Origin: CAYWNA01 sp964459305 | Lineage (GTDB): Bacteria > Planctomycetota > Planctomycetia > Pirellulales > Pirellulaceae | NCBI GenBank assembly: GCA_964459305.1 | Contig: CAYWNA010000121.1 | Location: forward strand, 1 to 36,730 | Direction of reading: 5' to 3' | Length of the DNA: 36,730 nucleotides | Shown: piece after piece, positions 8,987-17,800 of the stretch | Numbering within the stretch: the stretch's first letter is position 1 | Layout of the letters: each line of letters begins with the position of its first letter | Made by a program: the position numbers and the translations under genes | Notes under the pieces: generated by a model | What the model was told of the DNA's origin: nothing | The model's input: only the letters and a program-made list of their open reading frames with translations | Databases searched by the model: none

Positions 8987-10351
8987 ATGGCTTGGCGACG
9001 ATATCGTGTTTTCCTGTTGCCCGTGATTGGGGCAATCTGCCTGTTCGCGTCGAATGCGTCTGCTCAGCAGGGCAATGGCATCGTGGTGGACGCCGACGGC
9101 GTTTTGCGTACACGAGTGTTGTACGACCGGGGCGGTCGGCTGACGCGGCAACGCTTGGCCGCAGCCCAAGCGGCACTCGATCCGGAGGTCGCTCGGCCGA
9201 GCAAGCTGAGAAAGATCTCGCTGACTCGTTTGGAGGCCAAGCTCGCCGAATGCGTTGCCACCGGGCAGGGCATCACGGATGACATGCGGTATCTGGTCGG
9301 TATGACTCGCATCCGCAACGTGTTCTTCTATCCGGAAACGGGCGACATTGTCATCGCCGGCCCTGCAGAAGGTTACATGCCGAACATCGCCGGGCGAGTC
9401 GTCGGAATGCACACGGGCCGAGCGGTGCTCGAATTGCAGGATCTGATCGCTGCCCTGCGGGCATTCCCGCCCACGGGCCAGAGCACTGGAGCGATGGTTG
9501 TCTCGATCGATCCTACGCAGGAAGGGCTGGCACGCATGCAGCAATTCTTGGTCGCCATCAGCGGCCGGGCCACACCAAGCGACGCGGGCCGAATCGCGGT
9601 CGGGTTGAAAGAGAACCTCGGCCTACAGAACGTTCGCATCGAAGGCATCTCGCCCAGAACTCATTTCGCTCAGGTAATGGTCGAAGCCGACTACCGGATG
9701 AAGCTGATCGGCATCGGCCTGGAAAACCCGGCGGTAAAAATTACCAGCTACGTCGCTCGCGCCAACCCGCGCAGCGTGGCTCGCAATGCCTTGCAGCGCT
9801 GGTATTTCACGCCCAACTACGACTGCGTTCGCGTCAGCGAGGATGATTTGGCCATGGAGTTGGAAGGCGACGGCGTGCAGTTGATCGGCGAAGACCAACT
9901 GGTCCAAATGAACGGCGGGCGTGCAGCGTCGGGGCAGGTGGATCGGGCCAGCCAAATGTTCGTCAGATCGTTCACGCAGAAGTACGCTGAACTGGCCTCC
10001 AAAGAACCGGTTTACGCTCAACTCCGCAATCTGATCGATATGGCGATCGCGGCGGCGTTCATTCAGAAGTACGACTACTACGGCCAGGCCGGCTGGAACA
10101 TGGAAGTCTTCGGCAGCGAGGATCGGTTCCCCATCGAAACGTACCCGGAACCCACGCAAGTCGAGACCGCCGTAAACGCCATTTGGAAAGGCAACACGCT
10201 GATGACGCCTGTCGGCGGCGGCGTGCAGATTCGTCCGCTCATGGCCCTAGCGACCGACCAGATGAAACTGGATGAAGAGGGAGAGCTGAAAACGCTGCGA
10301 AATCAAGTCGAAATCGAGGGCGTGGCCAAAGACCAGTGGTGGTGGGACTGA
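8987..10351 (+). CDS. Secreted DUF1598-type protein (hypothetical)
   Basis: ATG 8987 is chosen over the earlier in-frame start at 8924 because it directly opens a clear signal peptide (RRYRVFLLPVIGAICLFASN, then ASA and QQ), with a weak site ACGAGG at 8974-8979. The mature protein is soluble, about 430 residues. It has no catalytic motif I recognise, but the stretches RNVFFYPETGDIVIAGPAEG, FAQVMVEADYRMKLIGIGLE and RWYFTPNYDCVRVSEDD match my recollection of the DUF1598 family, which is largely planctomycetal and of unknown function. The tail ends in three tryptophans. It is followed by a strong hairpin (10384-10425), so it is probably a single-gene transcript. Confidence 0.75.
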   Translation: MAWRRYRVFLLPVIGAICLFASNASAQQGNGIVVDADGVLRTRVLYDRGGRLTRQRLAAAQAALDPEVARPSKLRKISLTRLEAKLAECVATGQGITDDMRYLVGMTRIRNVFFYPETGDIVIAGPAEGYMPNIAGRVVGMHTGRAVLELQDLIAALRAFPPTGQSTGAMVVSIDPTQEGLARMQQFLVAISGRATPSDAGRIAVGLKENLGLQNVRIEGISPRTHFAQVMVEADYRMKLIGIGLENPAVKITSYVARANPRSVARNALQRWYFTPNYDCVRVSEDDLAMELEGDGVQLIGEDQLVQMNGGRAASGQVDRASQMFVRSFTQKYAELASKEPVYAQLRNLIDMAIAAAFIQKYDYYGQAGWNMEVFGSEDRFPIETYPEPTQVETAVNAIWKGNTLMTPVGGGVQIRPLMALATDQMKLDEEGELKTLRNQVEIEGVAKDQWWWD

Positions 10352-10383
10352 CGCACCGCTGATCAGTGTTACCATTCTAACGG

Positions 10384-10425
10384 AAACGCAAGCGAGGACA
10401 TGGCTTTATTCCCTCGCCTGCGTTT
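10384..10425 (+). terminator. Hairpin terminator after the DUF1598-type gene
   Basis: The stem 10384-10397 (AAACGCAAGCGAGG) pairs with 10412-10425 over 14 positions with one G-T pair, around a 14-base loop. It is followed by TTGCGTTTCTT. The stem resembles the inner arm of the repeat at 14605-14667 (GCGTAAGCGAGG), so it may be a repeat family member used as a terminator. Confidence 0.6.
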
Positions 10426-10548
10426 TTGCGTTTCTTGCCGGCGCTTAGACTTGCCCGATATCACCACGGAAGTGCTTGAAATGATCCGCGAATGATGAGA
10501 TGTTGGTCGTTCGGCAGACTTCCCCTGTAGTCCAAGGCGAACCGCGCC

Positions 10549-12861
10549 ATGACATGTCGAACGCTCCTCCTTGGGATTCCCCTCCTCGTTTGCGGCTTTC
10601 TTGCTCTGCACACATCAGCCGACCAATTCGGTCGTGAGCCGGCGCGGACACTGGTCGAAGACTACGGAGTCGACAAACTGGTGTTCGTTAAGCGGGCAAC
10701 GTTTCAGTCTTCGCACTACTACACCGACTTTATTGATGGCTGCAAGTTCTTTGGGACCGATCTCTGTGTGCTTGATTTGAAGTCCGGCGATGTCAGGTCG
10801 CTCCTGCCCAATACAATGAGGAAGGGGTTGATCAACCGGATCGACGTGTCGTTCGACGCGAAACGAGTCGTCTTCGACTGGAAAGCTGACGACAAGAGCG
10901 GATTCCACATCTGGGAGATCAGAGCCGATGGCAGCGGGTTGAGACAATTGACCTTCCCACCTGACGACGAAGAAGAGGCGAGCCGCCGGTATCACCAGTT
11001 CAAGGATAATCCTTATCATTGGGTCCGGTACCCGGAGAAGTACCCCGTCGATTTTGGCGTCTACCGACACTGGTCCGACGACATGCATCCATGCTACCTG
11101 CCCGACGGTGGAATCGCATTCATTTCGTCCCGCTGTCGACACGGCATCCTCTGCGACGGACCGGACGTACTGACGACCACCGTGCTCTATCGAATCGATG
11201 CCGACGGCAGCAACATGCAGAAGCTGACGAATTCGGCGGTCTCCGAAGCGAACCCCACCGTCATGGAGGATGGGCGCATCCTTTACACACGATGGGAATA
11301 CGTGGACAAAGGTGACGTGTGCATCAAGTGCCTCTGGACCATGGGAATCGATGGAACCGGCTCGGCCGAAATCTACGGGAACGACATCGCGATGCCGCCC
11401 TCGATGGTGCACGGCCGCCAGGTCCCGGGTCACCCGAATCTGTTCGTCATGACCGGCGCGCCACATTGCCCGCAAACGGGCGTCGGCACGATCATCCGGG
11501 TCGATACGAACAAGGACATTCGCTCGCCAGAGGCGATGACCCTCATGACGCCGGAGACGGAGATTGACGCGGAAGGCTGGTTCAGGCACCCATGGGAGAT
11601 GGAAAGCAAGGACGGCGATCCACGTTACTCGAAATGCTTGGGCCCACACTTCGCCGACCCGTACCCGTTGGACCCCGATACGCTAATCATGGTGTGCCAG
11701 CCTGATCGGAACACGACGTGGAAGCAGCCCGACGGATACGGCATCTATTTTTTCGAGGGCCCGGAGCGGTACACAGAGATCTTCCGGGCTCGAGGGACCA
11801 GTTGCTGGTCGCCAATCCCGCTCAAGCCGCGCCCCGCACCACCGCGGCGCGTTTCATCGCTGGATTCGACAATCGCCGGGATGCGTCTCGCCGGAGTACC
11901 GCTTGCCGTTTGCGTTGTGGCCGACGTGTATCGTGGCATGGAAGGTGTCGAACGCGGCGAGGTCAGATACATCCGGATCAACGAACAGGTGCCGCGTCCC
12001 TGGGCGGCACGACGCAGATGGGATTTTCACTCTTTCCACCAACAGCATTCTCAGGTCAGTGCCACCAACCTGGGGCTCAAAGTCCAATGGGGGATCGTGC
12101 CGGTGGAAGCGGACGGCTCGGCCCACTTCTACGTCCCGGCCGACCGGAACGTGTTTTTCCAGGCACTGGACAGAGACCACCGGGAACTTCAACGTGAAAG
12201 GACGTATGTGAACTACCGTCCCGGTGAAACGCGTTCCTGTGTCGGGTGCCACGAGACATCGAACAATACGACGGCAGCGATATTGTCATCCAGCCTGGCG
12301 GCGCTCAAACGGCCACCATCGATGCCTGCTCCTCAGCCTGGCGAAGAGTCGGGGCAGCGATGCCTGGATTACGAGGCGGACGTTCAGCCGATCCTGGACC
12401 GTCACTGCGTTTCCTGCCACGATGGCGATGCCGAAGACACCGACCTCGACTTGCGAGGCGTGCCGACCGACATGTTCAGTCTGTCCTACGAACACCTGAT
12501 CGGCATGAAATGCACAAGCAATCGCGTCGCTTGGTACAAGGTAAAGCAACGCGATTTGCTTGGCACCTTGATTCACGAGAACAATCCCAAGATCGGAAAT
12601 GCGGAATACCTCCCACCGAAGTCACTCGGTTCGACCACTGCACGTCTTGTCGACATCCTCCGCTCGGGGCACTACGAAGCAACGCTAAGCGAACCGGAGA
12701 TGATTCGCATAACCACATGGATCGACTCTAATGCCCAATACTACGGCAGCTATTGGGGACGCAAAACGCTCATGCACAAAGATCACCCGAATTTTCGACC
12801 CAAGGTGACGTTCGAACAGGCAATCTCGCGCGAATGTCCCACCCCGGAATCCAGGCGTTGA
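10549..12861 (+). CDS. HzsA-related secreted propeller protein with two c-type heme motifs
   Basis: The 770-residue protein has an N-terminal signal peptide (LLLGIPLLVCGFLALHTSA, cleavage near DQ). Residues 60-400 contain TolB/PD40-type beta-propeller repeats, for example HIWEIRADGSGLRQLTF and LYRIDADGSNMQKLTN. Towards the C-terminus two heme-binding motifs occur: CVGCH at 564-568 and CVSCH at 620-624. This layout matches the planctomycete family annotated as related to hydrazine synthase alpha subunit (HzsA). That family is widespread outside anammox bacteria, and nothing else here supports hydrazine metabolism. A role in extracytoplasmic electron transfer or catalysis is likely, substrate unknown. 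Its stop is 41 bases before the sigma factor start, so co-transcription is possible. Confidence 0.78.
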   Translation: MTCRTLLLGIPLLVCGFLALHTSADQFGREPARTLVEDYGVDKLVFVKRATFQSSHYYTDFIDGCKFFGTDLCVLDLKSGDVRSLLPNTMRKGLINRIDVSFDAKRVVFDWKADDKSGFHIWEIRADGSGLRQLTFPPDDEEEASRRYHQFKDNPYHWVRYPEKYPVDFGVYRHWSDDMHPCYLPDGGIAFISSRCRHGILCDGPDVLTTTVLYRIDADGSNMQKLTNSAVSEANPTVMEDGRILYTRWEYVDKGDVCIKCLWTMGIDGTGSAEIYGNDIAMPPSMVHGRQVPGHPNLFVMTGAPHCPQTGVGTIIRVDTNKDIRSPEAMTLMTPETEIDAEGWFRHPWEMESKDGDPRYSKCLGPHFADPYPLDPDTLIMVCQPDRNTTWKQPDGYGIYFFEGPERYTEIFRARGTSCWSPIPLKPRPAPPRRVSSLDSTIAGMRLAGVPLAVCVVADVYRGMEGVERGEVRYIRINEQVPRPWAARRRWDFHSFHQQHSQVSATNLGLKVQWGIVPVEADGSAHFYVPADRNVFFQALDRDHRELQRERTYVNYRPGETRSCVGCHETSNNTTAAILSSSLAALKRPPSMPAPQPGEESGQRCLDYEADVQPILDRHCVSCHDGDAEDTDLDLRGVPTDMFSLSYEHLIGMKCTSNRVAWYKVKQRDLLGTLIHENNPKIGNAEYLPPKSLGSTTARLVDILRSGHYEATLSEPEMIRITTWIDSNAQYYGSYWGRKTLMHKDHPNFRPKVTFEQAISRECPTPESRR

Positions 12862-12902
12862 GAATCTGTGCTGAATCCGGAACAAGAAACATCAGATTTG
12901 TC

Positions 12903-13523
12903 ATGAACTGCAACCTAGACGGATTTTCCGGTGAAGGCCCGGAACGCACCTCAGTCACGCTGTTGGATCGTGTCAAGCAGAGCGATGCCGTCGGTTGGGA
13001 ACGGCTCTCGGATCTGTACAGTCCACTTGTCTACCGATGGTGTCGCAAGTGCCAAGTGCGCCCGGAAGACGCAGCCGACGTGGTCCAAGAGGTGTTCGCC
13101 GCCGTTGCACGGAATATCAACAACTTCCGTCGCGAGCGGTCCAGCGACAGTTTCCGCGGATGGCTATGGACCATCACCCACAACAAAATCCGCGATCATT
13201 TTCGTCGCCGGCAGGACGAGGCTCAGGCCGAGGGCGGCACGATGGCCCAGGCACGAATGGCTGACATCGCCGAGCAGCTTTCAAGCTCATCCGGTTCATT
13301 CGCCAAGGCAGGCCAAGACAGTTCGCTGGAACATCGCGCCGTCGAATTGGCGCGTGCCAGCGTCGAAGACCGCACTTGGCAAGCGTTCTGGAAAATGACC
13401 GTAGAAGACGTTCCGGCCGCTGAAATCGCCGAACAGCTGGGAATGAGCGTCCCCGCCGTATACAAAGCCAAGTACCGCGTGATGCGCCTTGTACGCAAGG
13501 AGCTGGAAGACCTGATCGAGTGA
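12903..13523 (+). CDS. ECF-type sigma-70 family RNA polymerase sigma factor
   Basis: The 206-residue sigma factor has region 2 at about residues 34-104 (EDAADVVQEVFAAVARN, then FRGWLWTITHNKIRDHFRRR) and region 4 at about 155-203 (AEIAEQLGMSVPAVYKAKYR helix-turn-helix). Regions 1 and 3 are absent, as in the ECF group. ATG 12903 is preferred because the frame upstream to 12753 lies inside the end of the preceding gene; no clear ribosome binding site is present. An acidic linker of about 45 residues separates the two regions. No separate anti-sigma gene follows, but the kinase at 14810 carries an anti-sigma-like zinc motif, so it is a candidate partner. Planctomycete ECF factors are often associated with Ser/Thr kinases; the pairing here is inferred from proximity. 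Confidence 0.9.
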   Translation: MNCNLDGFSGEGPERTSVTLLDRVKQSDAVGWERLSDLYSPLVYRWCRKCQVRPEDAADVVQEVFAAVARNINNFRRERSSDSFRGWLWTITHNKIRDHFRRRQDEAQAEGGTMAQARMADIAEQLSSSSGSFAKAGQDSSLEHRAVELARASVEDRTWQAFWKMTVEDVPAAEIAEQLGMSVPAVYKAKYRVMRLVRKELEDLIE

Positions 13524-13936
13524 GTTGGCCGCCCCGGCGCTAAGTCAGTCTGCCTGGATCTCCCATTTCACAGTCTGCTGGGCCACCATTTCTCTGCCGG
13601 CTACTTCAGTTGCTCAGGCCAGGCCAATTCCGGTGTGCACCGCGAAATGAATCCCTCCGGCCCGGCCAGAGGTCCCAGGCAAGCCCGACGAGTGAGACGC
13701 AAACCGCCCTTCTCTCCACCACTGCACTCGGCAACAGAACGGCGGTTTTCGGAAAAGTCGCGGGTAATCCCCACGTTGTTCTCTGTAGACGAAGGGTTTT
13801 TCGACACCGAGAGGCTGAGAGATCTAGCCCCCCTGATTGTGTTTGCGGCTATTTTGACGGGACCGTGGTCCCCGTGGGCATGCGCAGCAGAAGTGAACGG
13901 GCGCATTTCTTTGAACCCAAATAGAGGGCAAAACCA
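13524..13936. other. Intergenic region, 413 bases, with one GGGTAATC site
   Basis: No convincing gene. Overlapping short frames exist on both strands, but none has both a start with ribosome binding site and protein-like composition. One plus frame ends with a hydrophobic run around LIVFAAILTGPWSPWACAAE and stops inside the start codon at 13937; it could be a small secreted peptide but lacks a supported start. The shared upstream motif occurs at 13756-13782. Confidence 0.4.
13756..13782 (+). promoter_or_regulatory. Shared GGGTAATC-N5-CGTTGTT site, copy 1
   Basis: The site reads AGTCGCGGGTAATC, then CCCA, then CGTTGTTCT, and is followed by GTAGAC 17 bases after GGGTAA. It lies 154 bases before the membrane protein start at 13937. 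Related copies stand before three later genes (14750, 19801, 25190). Confidence 0.4.
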
Positions 13937-14392
13937 ATGACAGAGAACGTTAGCTACCATGATGGATTGGCTGGGTACAGCGGGCAGTTTGAACAGGAGC
14001 TCGATCGGATCGCTGCAGTTGCTAACTCACACAGACCCGGTGTCTCACGCGAAGCGACGATGCGAGGTCGAGTGAGCGACCACGCTCGGAGAACGAGTAT
14101 CGCGTTTTCTGACCATCAGTTTCGGCAGGTGGTAGAGTTTGCGGCGTCCGAAATAGTGGCTGGGAAGACGAACGCAGATGTAAGAGACGAGCTTGTGGCC
14201 CGCGGAGTTCCGGTTGATCTTGCTGATCAGGTACTATGTGGGATCGCGAGAGCTCGGCAGCAAAACGAGCGTGGCGAGGGTCTCGGATGGGTCTTCGCGG
14301 GGGTCGGCTTCCTTGGATTCGGCGCGTTCTGCACATTGGGCTCGAAGTGGTTGGCTGAGGTTATGGGATGGGATACCTACGTGGTGACGTAG
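13937..14392 (+). CDS. Small membrane protein, probably cut short by an in-frame amber stop
   Basis: ATG 13937 follows AGAGGG at 13923-13928. The 151-residue product has a polar N-terminal half, then a helical segment (FRQVVEFAASEIVAGKTNAD and VPVDLADQVLCGIARARQ) and a membrane helix WVFAGVGFLGFGAFCTLG. It ends TYVVT at TAG 14390-14392. The same frame stays open for 23 more codons to TGA at 14462-14464, encoding YGMMVWGGSLILVGMLKALT and GWK. This is exactly the second membrane helix expected from small two-helix bacterial proteins whose last helix starts YVV-x-x-G. So the gene was probably longer; a nonsense mutation, read-through or sequencing error could explain it. Function unknown. It lies between the sigma factor and the kinase. 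Confidence 0.6.
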   Translation: MTENVSYHDGLAGYSGQFEQELDRIAAVANSHRPGVSREATMRGRVSDHARRTSIAFSDHQFRQVVEFAASEIVAGKTNADVRDELVARGVPVDLADQVLCGIARARQQNERGEGLGWVFAGVGFLGFGAFCTLGSKWLAEVMGWDTYVVT

Positions 14393-14464
14393 TATGGGAT
14401 GATGGTATGGGGCGGCTCGCTAATTTTGGTGGGAATGCTGAAAGCGCTCACTGGTTGGAAGTGA
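14393..14464 (+). pseudogene. Severed C-terminal helix of the preceding membrane protein
   Basis: The 23 codons are in the same frame as the gene at 13937, directly after its TAG, and end at TGA 14462-14464. The translation is a hydrophobic helix with Gly at regular spacing, followed by GWK. See the gene entry at 13937. Confidence 0.45.
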
Positions 14465-14578
14465 GCCGGACATCCTGACGTACCACGAATTCCGTCAAGC
14501 GAAGCCAGAGGGACCTGGACTCTCCGTTCAGGGAAAGGCAAAATAGGTAGGGCTGGTTGTCGCACGTGAACAACTGGG
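14465..14578. other. Short intergenic stretch before the nested palindromes
   Basis: Nothing recognisable apart from the flanking repeat. Together with 14579-14809 it forms a gene-free gap of about 345 bases filled by the palindromes and the upstream motif copy 2. Confidence 0.3.
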
Positions 14579-14737
14579 GGCCTTGATCGTAACTCCGGCA
14601 TCGAAACCCGAAGCGTAAGCGAGGAGGAGGCTGTAGTCCGCTGCATTCCTCGCTTACGCTTCGGGTTACTATGCTATCACTGCTGGAAACTGCCGGAGTT
14701 ACGATCAAGGCCACAACTGGGATTCACAGTTGTGGCC
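14579..14737. repeat. Nested perfect palindromes (dispersed-repeat candidate)
   Basis: Three inverted repeats are combined. The outer arms 14579-14600 and 14691-14712 are a perfect 22-bp inverted repeat. Inside them 14605-14625 and 14647-14667 form a perfect 21-bp inverted repeat containing CCGAAGCGTAAGCGAGGA. A third hairpin, 14709-14719 with 14727-14737 (perfect 11 bp, CCACAACTG core), overlaps the right outer arm. The AAGCGTAAGCGAGG core resembles the terminator stem at 10384-10397. No reading frame is enclosed. It ends about 70 bases before the kinase gene and may be a MITE/REP-type repeat, a terminator for upstream transcripts, or both. Confidence 0.8.
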
Positions 14738-14749
14738 TCGATAACATCA

Positions 14750-14776
14750 GTCGGGTAATCGTGTGACGTTGTTTTC
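14750..14776 (+). promoter_or_regulatory. Shared GGGTAATC-CGTTGTT site, copy 2 (divergent copy)
   Basis: The site reads GTCGGGTAATC, then GTGTGA, then CGTTGTTTTC. It lacks two bases before GGG and has a slightly longer spacer than the other copies. It ends 33 bases before the kinase start at 14810 and directly follows the palindromes. Confidence 0.35.
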
Positions 14777-14809
14777 GGAATCGCCGCGGTGGAGTGAGGC
14801 GTAACCCCC

Positions 14810-17800
14810 ATGCCGGACACCGACCATCCAAGCCGCGAGGATCTGCTAGCGTTCCTTGTCGGCACGTTGCCCGAAGAGACGGCAGAAATCGTCGGCAGCC
14901 ACGTCGATACGTGTACGCTTTGCCAGACGACACTGGGCGAGTTGGACGAATCGGACGATGCCCTGGTGGCCAAGCTGCGCCAGCGCGAAGGCGAAGATCC
15001 GTATTCCAGTGAACCGCAGCGGCAAATGGCAGTCGAGCGGGCAAAGGCAGTCACCCCAGACGCGGACGACGAAATGACGTTGGGGCAACGTTCAACGCCC
15101 GCGCATGTCCCGAACCAACTGGGTGAATTCAAGCTGTTGGAGAAGATCGGCCAGGGCGGAATGGGCACTGTGTACAAGGCCCTGCACGGTAAGCTGCAGC
15201 GGGTGGTGGCACTCAAGATGCTGCCATCCGGCCGCGCCGACGACCCCGACGCTCAATCGCGATTCGAGCGTGAGATGATCGCCATTGGGCGGTTGGATCA
15301 CCCGAACATCGTCCGGCCCCTGCACGCCGGTGAAGAAGCGGGGATATCCTACTTGGCGATGGAGTATGTCCACGGTTTCAGTCTATCGAATCTCGTTAGG
15401 TGCGTGGGTCCGCTACCCGTCCCCGATGCATGTGAAATTATTCGCCAAACGGCCATGGGACTCCAGGCTGCGTACGAGAACGGTTTGGTCCATCGCGACA
15501 TCAAACCCGGAAACCTGATGCTCACCCGCCAAGGCGAAGTCAAGATATTGGACCTTGGCCTCGCCCGCGTGATGGTCGATGCTCGCGACGGCCCGGAAAT
15601 GACGAGCGCGGGTCAGGCCATGGGCACGGCAGACTACATGGCCCCAGAGCAAGCCATGGACAGTCGCGACGTGGACATCCGGGCCGACCTCTACGGCTTG
15701 GGCTGCACGTTGTACAAACTGCTGACGGGCCACGCTCCGTTCAGCGGCGAGAGATTTCACACTCGTTTCAAGAAGTTGATGGCACACGCACAGGAACCGT
15801 TTCCGTCGATTCGAGACGATCGCGAAGATGTGCCCGTTGATCTTGCGGCCGCCGTCGAGAAGCTGACGGCCAAGTCGCCCGACGACCGCTTTGCGACACC
15901 CGCCGAGGTGGCCGACACGTTGGGGCGGTTCGGCAGCAAGAGCGACTTGCCGGATCTTGTGCGCCGGGCAGAGGGCAGCAAAATCTCGGAAGAGGAACCT
16001 GCCCAGACGTTGGGCAACACGGCCGAACAGCCATTCTCGACCGAAGCCACGGCGGAGACGAGACCCGTCGCACCTGCACCGTTCGGTTCGGTTCCGACCG
16101 AATTCGGCCGCTATCAGATCATCGAGCGTCTGGGGCAAGGAGCCATGGGCAACGTATTCCTGGCCCACGACACTCAACTGCAGCGCAAGGTCGCGCTGAA
16201 GGTGCCGAGGTTTCGAGACTCGGAATGCCAGGAAACGATCCAACGCTTCTATCGTGAAGCCCGCTCCGCAGCCACGCTGAGGAACGCCAACATCTGCCCG
16301 ATCTACGACGTAGGCGAAATCGAAGGCATCCACTACATCAGCATGGCCTACATTGAGGGTCGTCAACTCTCGGACCAGATCGATTCCGGAACGCGTTTGC
16401 CGCAGCAACAGGTCGGCGTGTTGGTGTGCAAATTGGCTCGCGCGGTGCAAGATGCCCACGAACACGGGGTCGTCCACCGGGATCTGAAGCCGTCGAACAT
16501 CATGATCGACGAGAAGCATGAGCCGATCATCATGGATTTCGGCTTGGCTCACCAAATCGACCAGGAGGAAGACGCGAGGCTCACACAGGACGGCCAGATC
16601 ATCGGCTCGCCGGCGTACATGTCTCCAGAACAGCTGGAAGGCCGTTTGGACGAGATCGGACCGGCCTGTGACGTGTATGGCCTGGGCGTGATCCTGTACG
16701 AGTTACTCACGGGCGAAACACCTTTCCAAGGTTCGCTCGCGTCCGTCATCGGCCAGATCGCGACCAAAGAGCCGCGGAAGCCATCTGTGTTGCGCCCCGA
16801 CGTCTCCCCACATCTGGAAGCCATTTGGCTGAAGATGATGGCCAAACAGATCGGAGACCGTTATGCGTCGATGAAGGACGTTGCCGATGCACTGACCGCC
16901 TATTTGGCATCGTCGCCCGATGCTTCCGACCCTGAAGGTGATTTCGCGCAGGGCACAGCTGAGGGTGTGTCGAGTCCGCCATCGGCCGAAAAGAAGACCA
17001 CCAAGGGCAGTCGGACTGACGAGACCATAGACGCACAGCTTCCTCTGCCTCCCGACCAGGAACTTGTTGCGTTGGAGGAGCAATATGAGGCGCTCGTTGC
17101 GGAACACGACTCGCCGCTGGCCGAACTCGAAGATCAACTCGCCGCCCTCGACGCGGTTCGGCGACGCCTTGAGGAAGCGGAGACGGTTGACATGGGCACC
17201 CAACCGTGTTCCTTCAACCCTTTCTACGAGCATCGGCGGTATCACCTGCGATGGTTTGATGCCGCTCCTGACGAGTTTCATAAAACGCCCCCCTCGGAGT
17301 TGTGTACCGGTGGGCATTGCCATCTCAATCTTGCAGCCGAAACCGACCACTGGGAAAGGAAGACGGAAGTCTGGCAGCAGTGGTCTGAGCTTCATCAGCG
17401 GCTTCTGGCGGCGTATGACAATGCTTCGCCGTTCCGGCAGCGGTTGGCCACGTTGGAGGACGATATTCTGCGCGGCCGTGAATTGCTCGACGAAGCCACT
17501 GAACGGAGCCCCGAGCCGCTGCCGCGTCCGCAGGAAATCGATTCGCGATACACGTCCGCGTGGAAGCAACCCGAACAGCCAACTCGCGATACAAACGCCG
17601 CTGGATTGACCGACGCAGAGAAGGATTCGATCAGGCAGCGAATCATCCGCGCAATCCGCGACCACCGGCTCCCCGACGACGTGATCGTGGAACGGGACGG
17701 CGCGACGTACCTGCCGGACGTGCAGGCAACTCGCTTTACGACGATTGGCCAGCTACTATCCGAAGAGCACCGGCACGACGCCGACATCTGGATCGAGATC

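Noticed and set aside
10615..11649. 344-codon minus-strand frame opposite the HzsA-related gene
   Set aside because: Antisense shadow; the plus-strand protein has clear signal peptide, propeller and heme motifs.
10549..12861. Evidence for anammox metabolism
   Set aside because: HzsA-related proteins are common in other planctomycetes and no further hydrazine gene is present.
12753..12902. N-terminal extension of the sigma factor
   Set aside because: It overlaps the end of the preceding gene, and the added residues do not match the sigma family.
13635..13940. Possible small secreted protein ending inside the ATG at 13937
   Set aside because: It has a hydrophobic run and an ATGA junction, but no supported start and an odd composition; it also spans the shared upstream motif.
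15413..16555. 380-codon minus-strand frame inside the kinase gene
   Set aside because: It is a shadow of the strongly conserved kinase reading frame and has no homology-like motifs.
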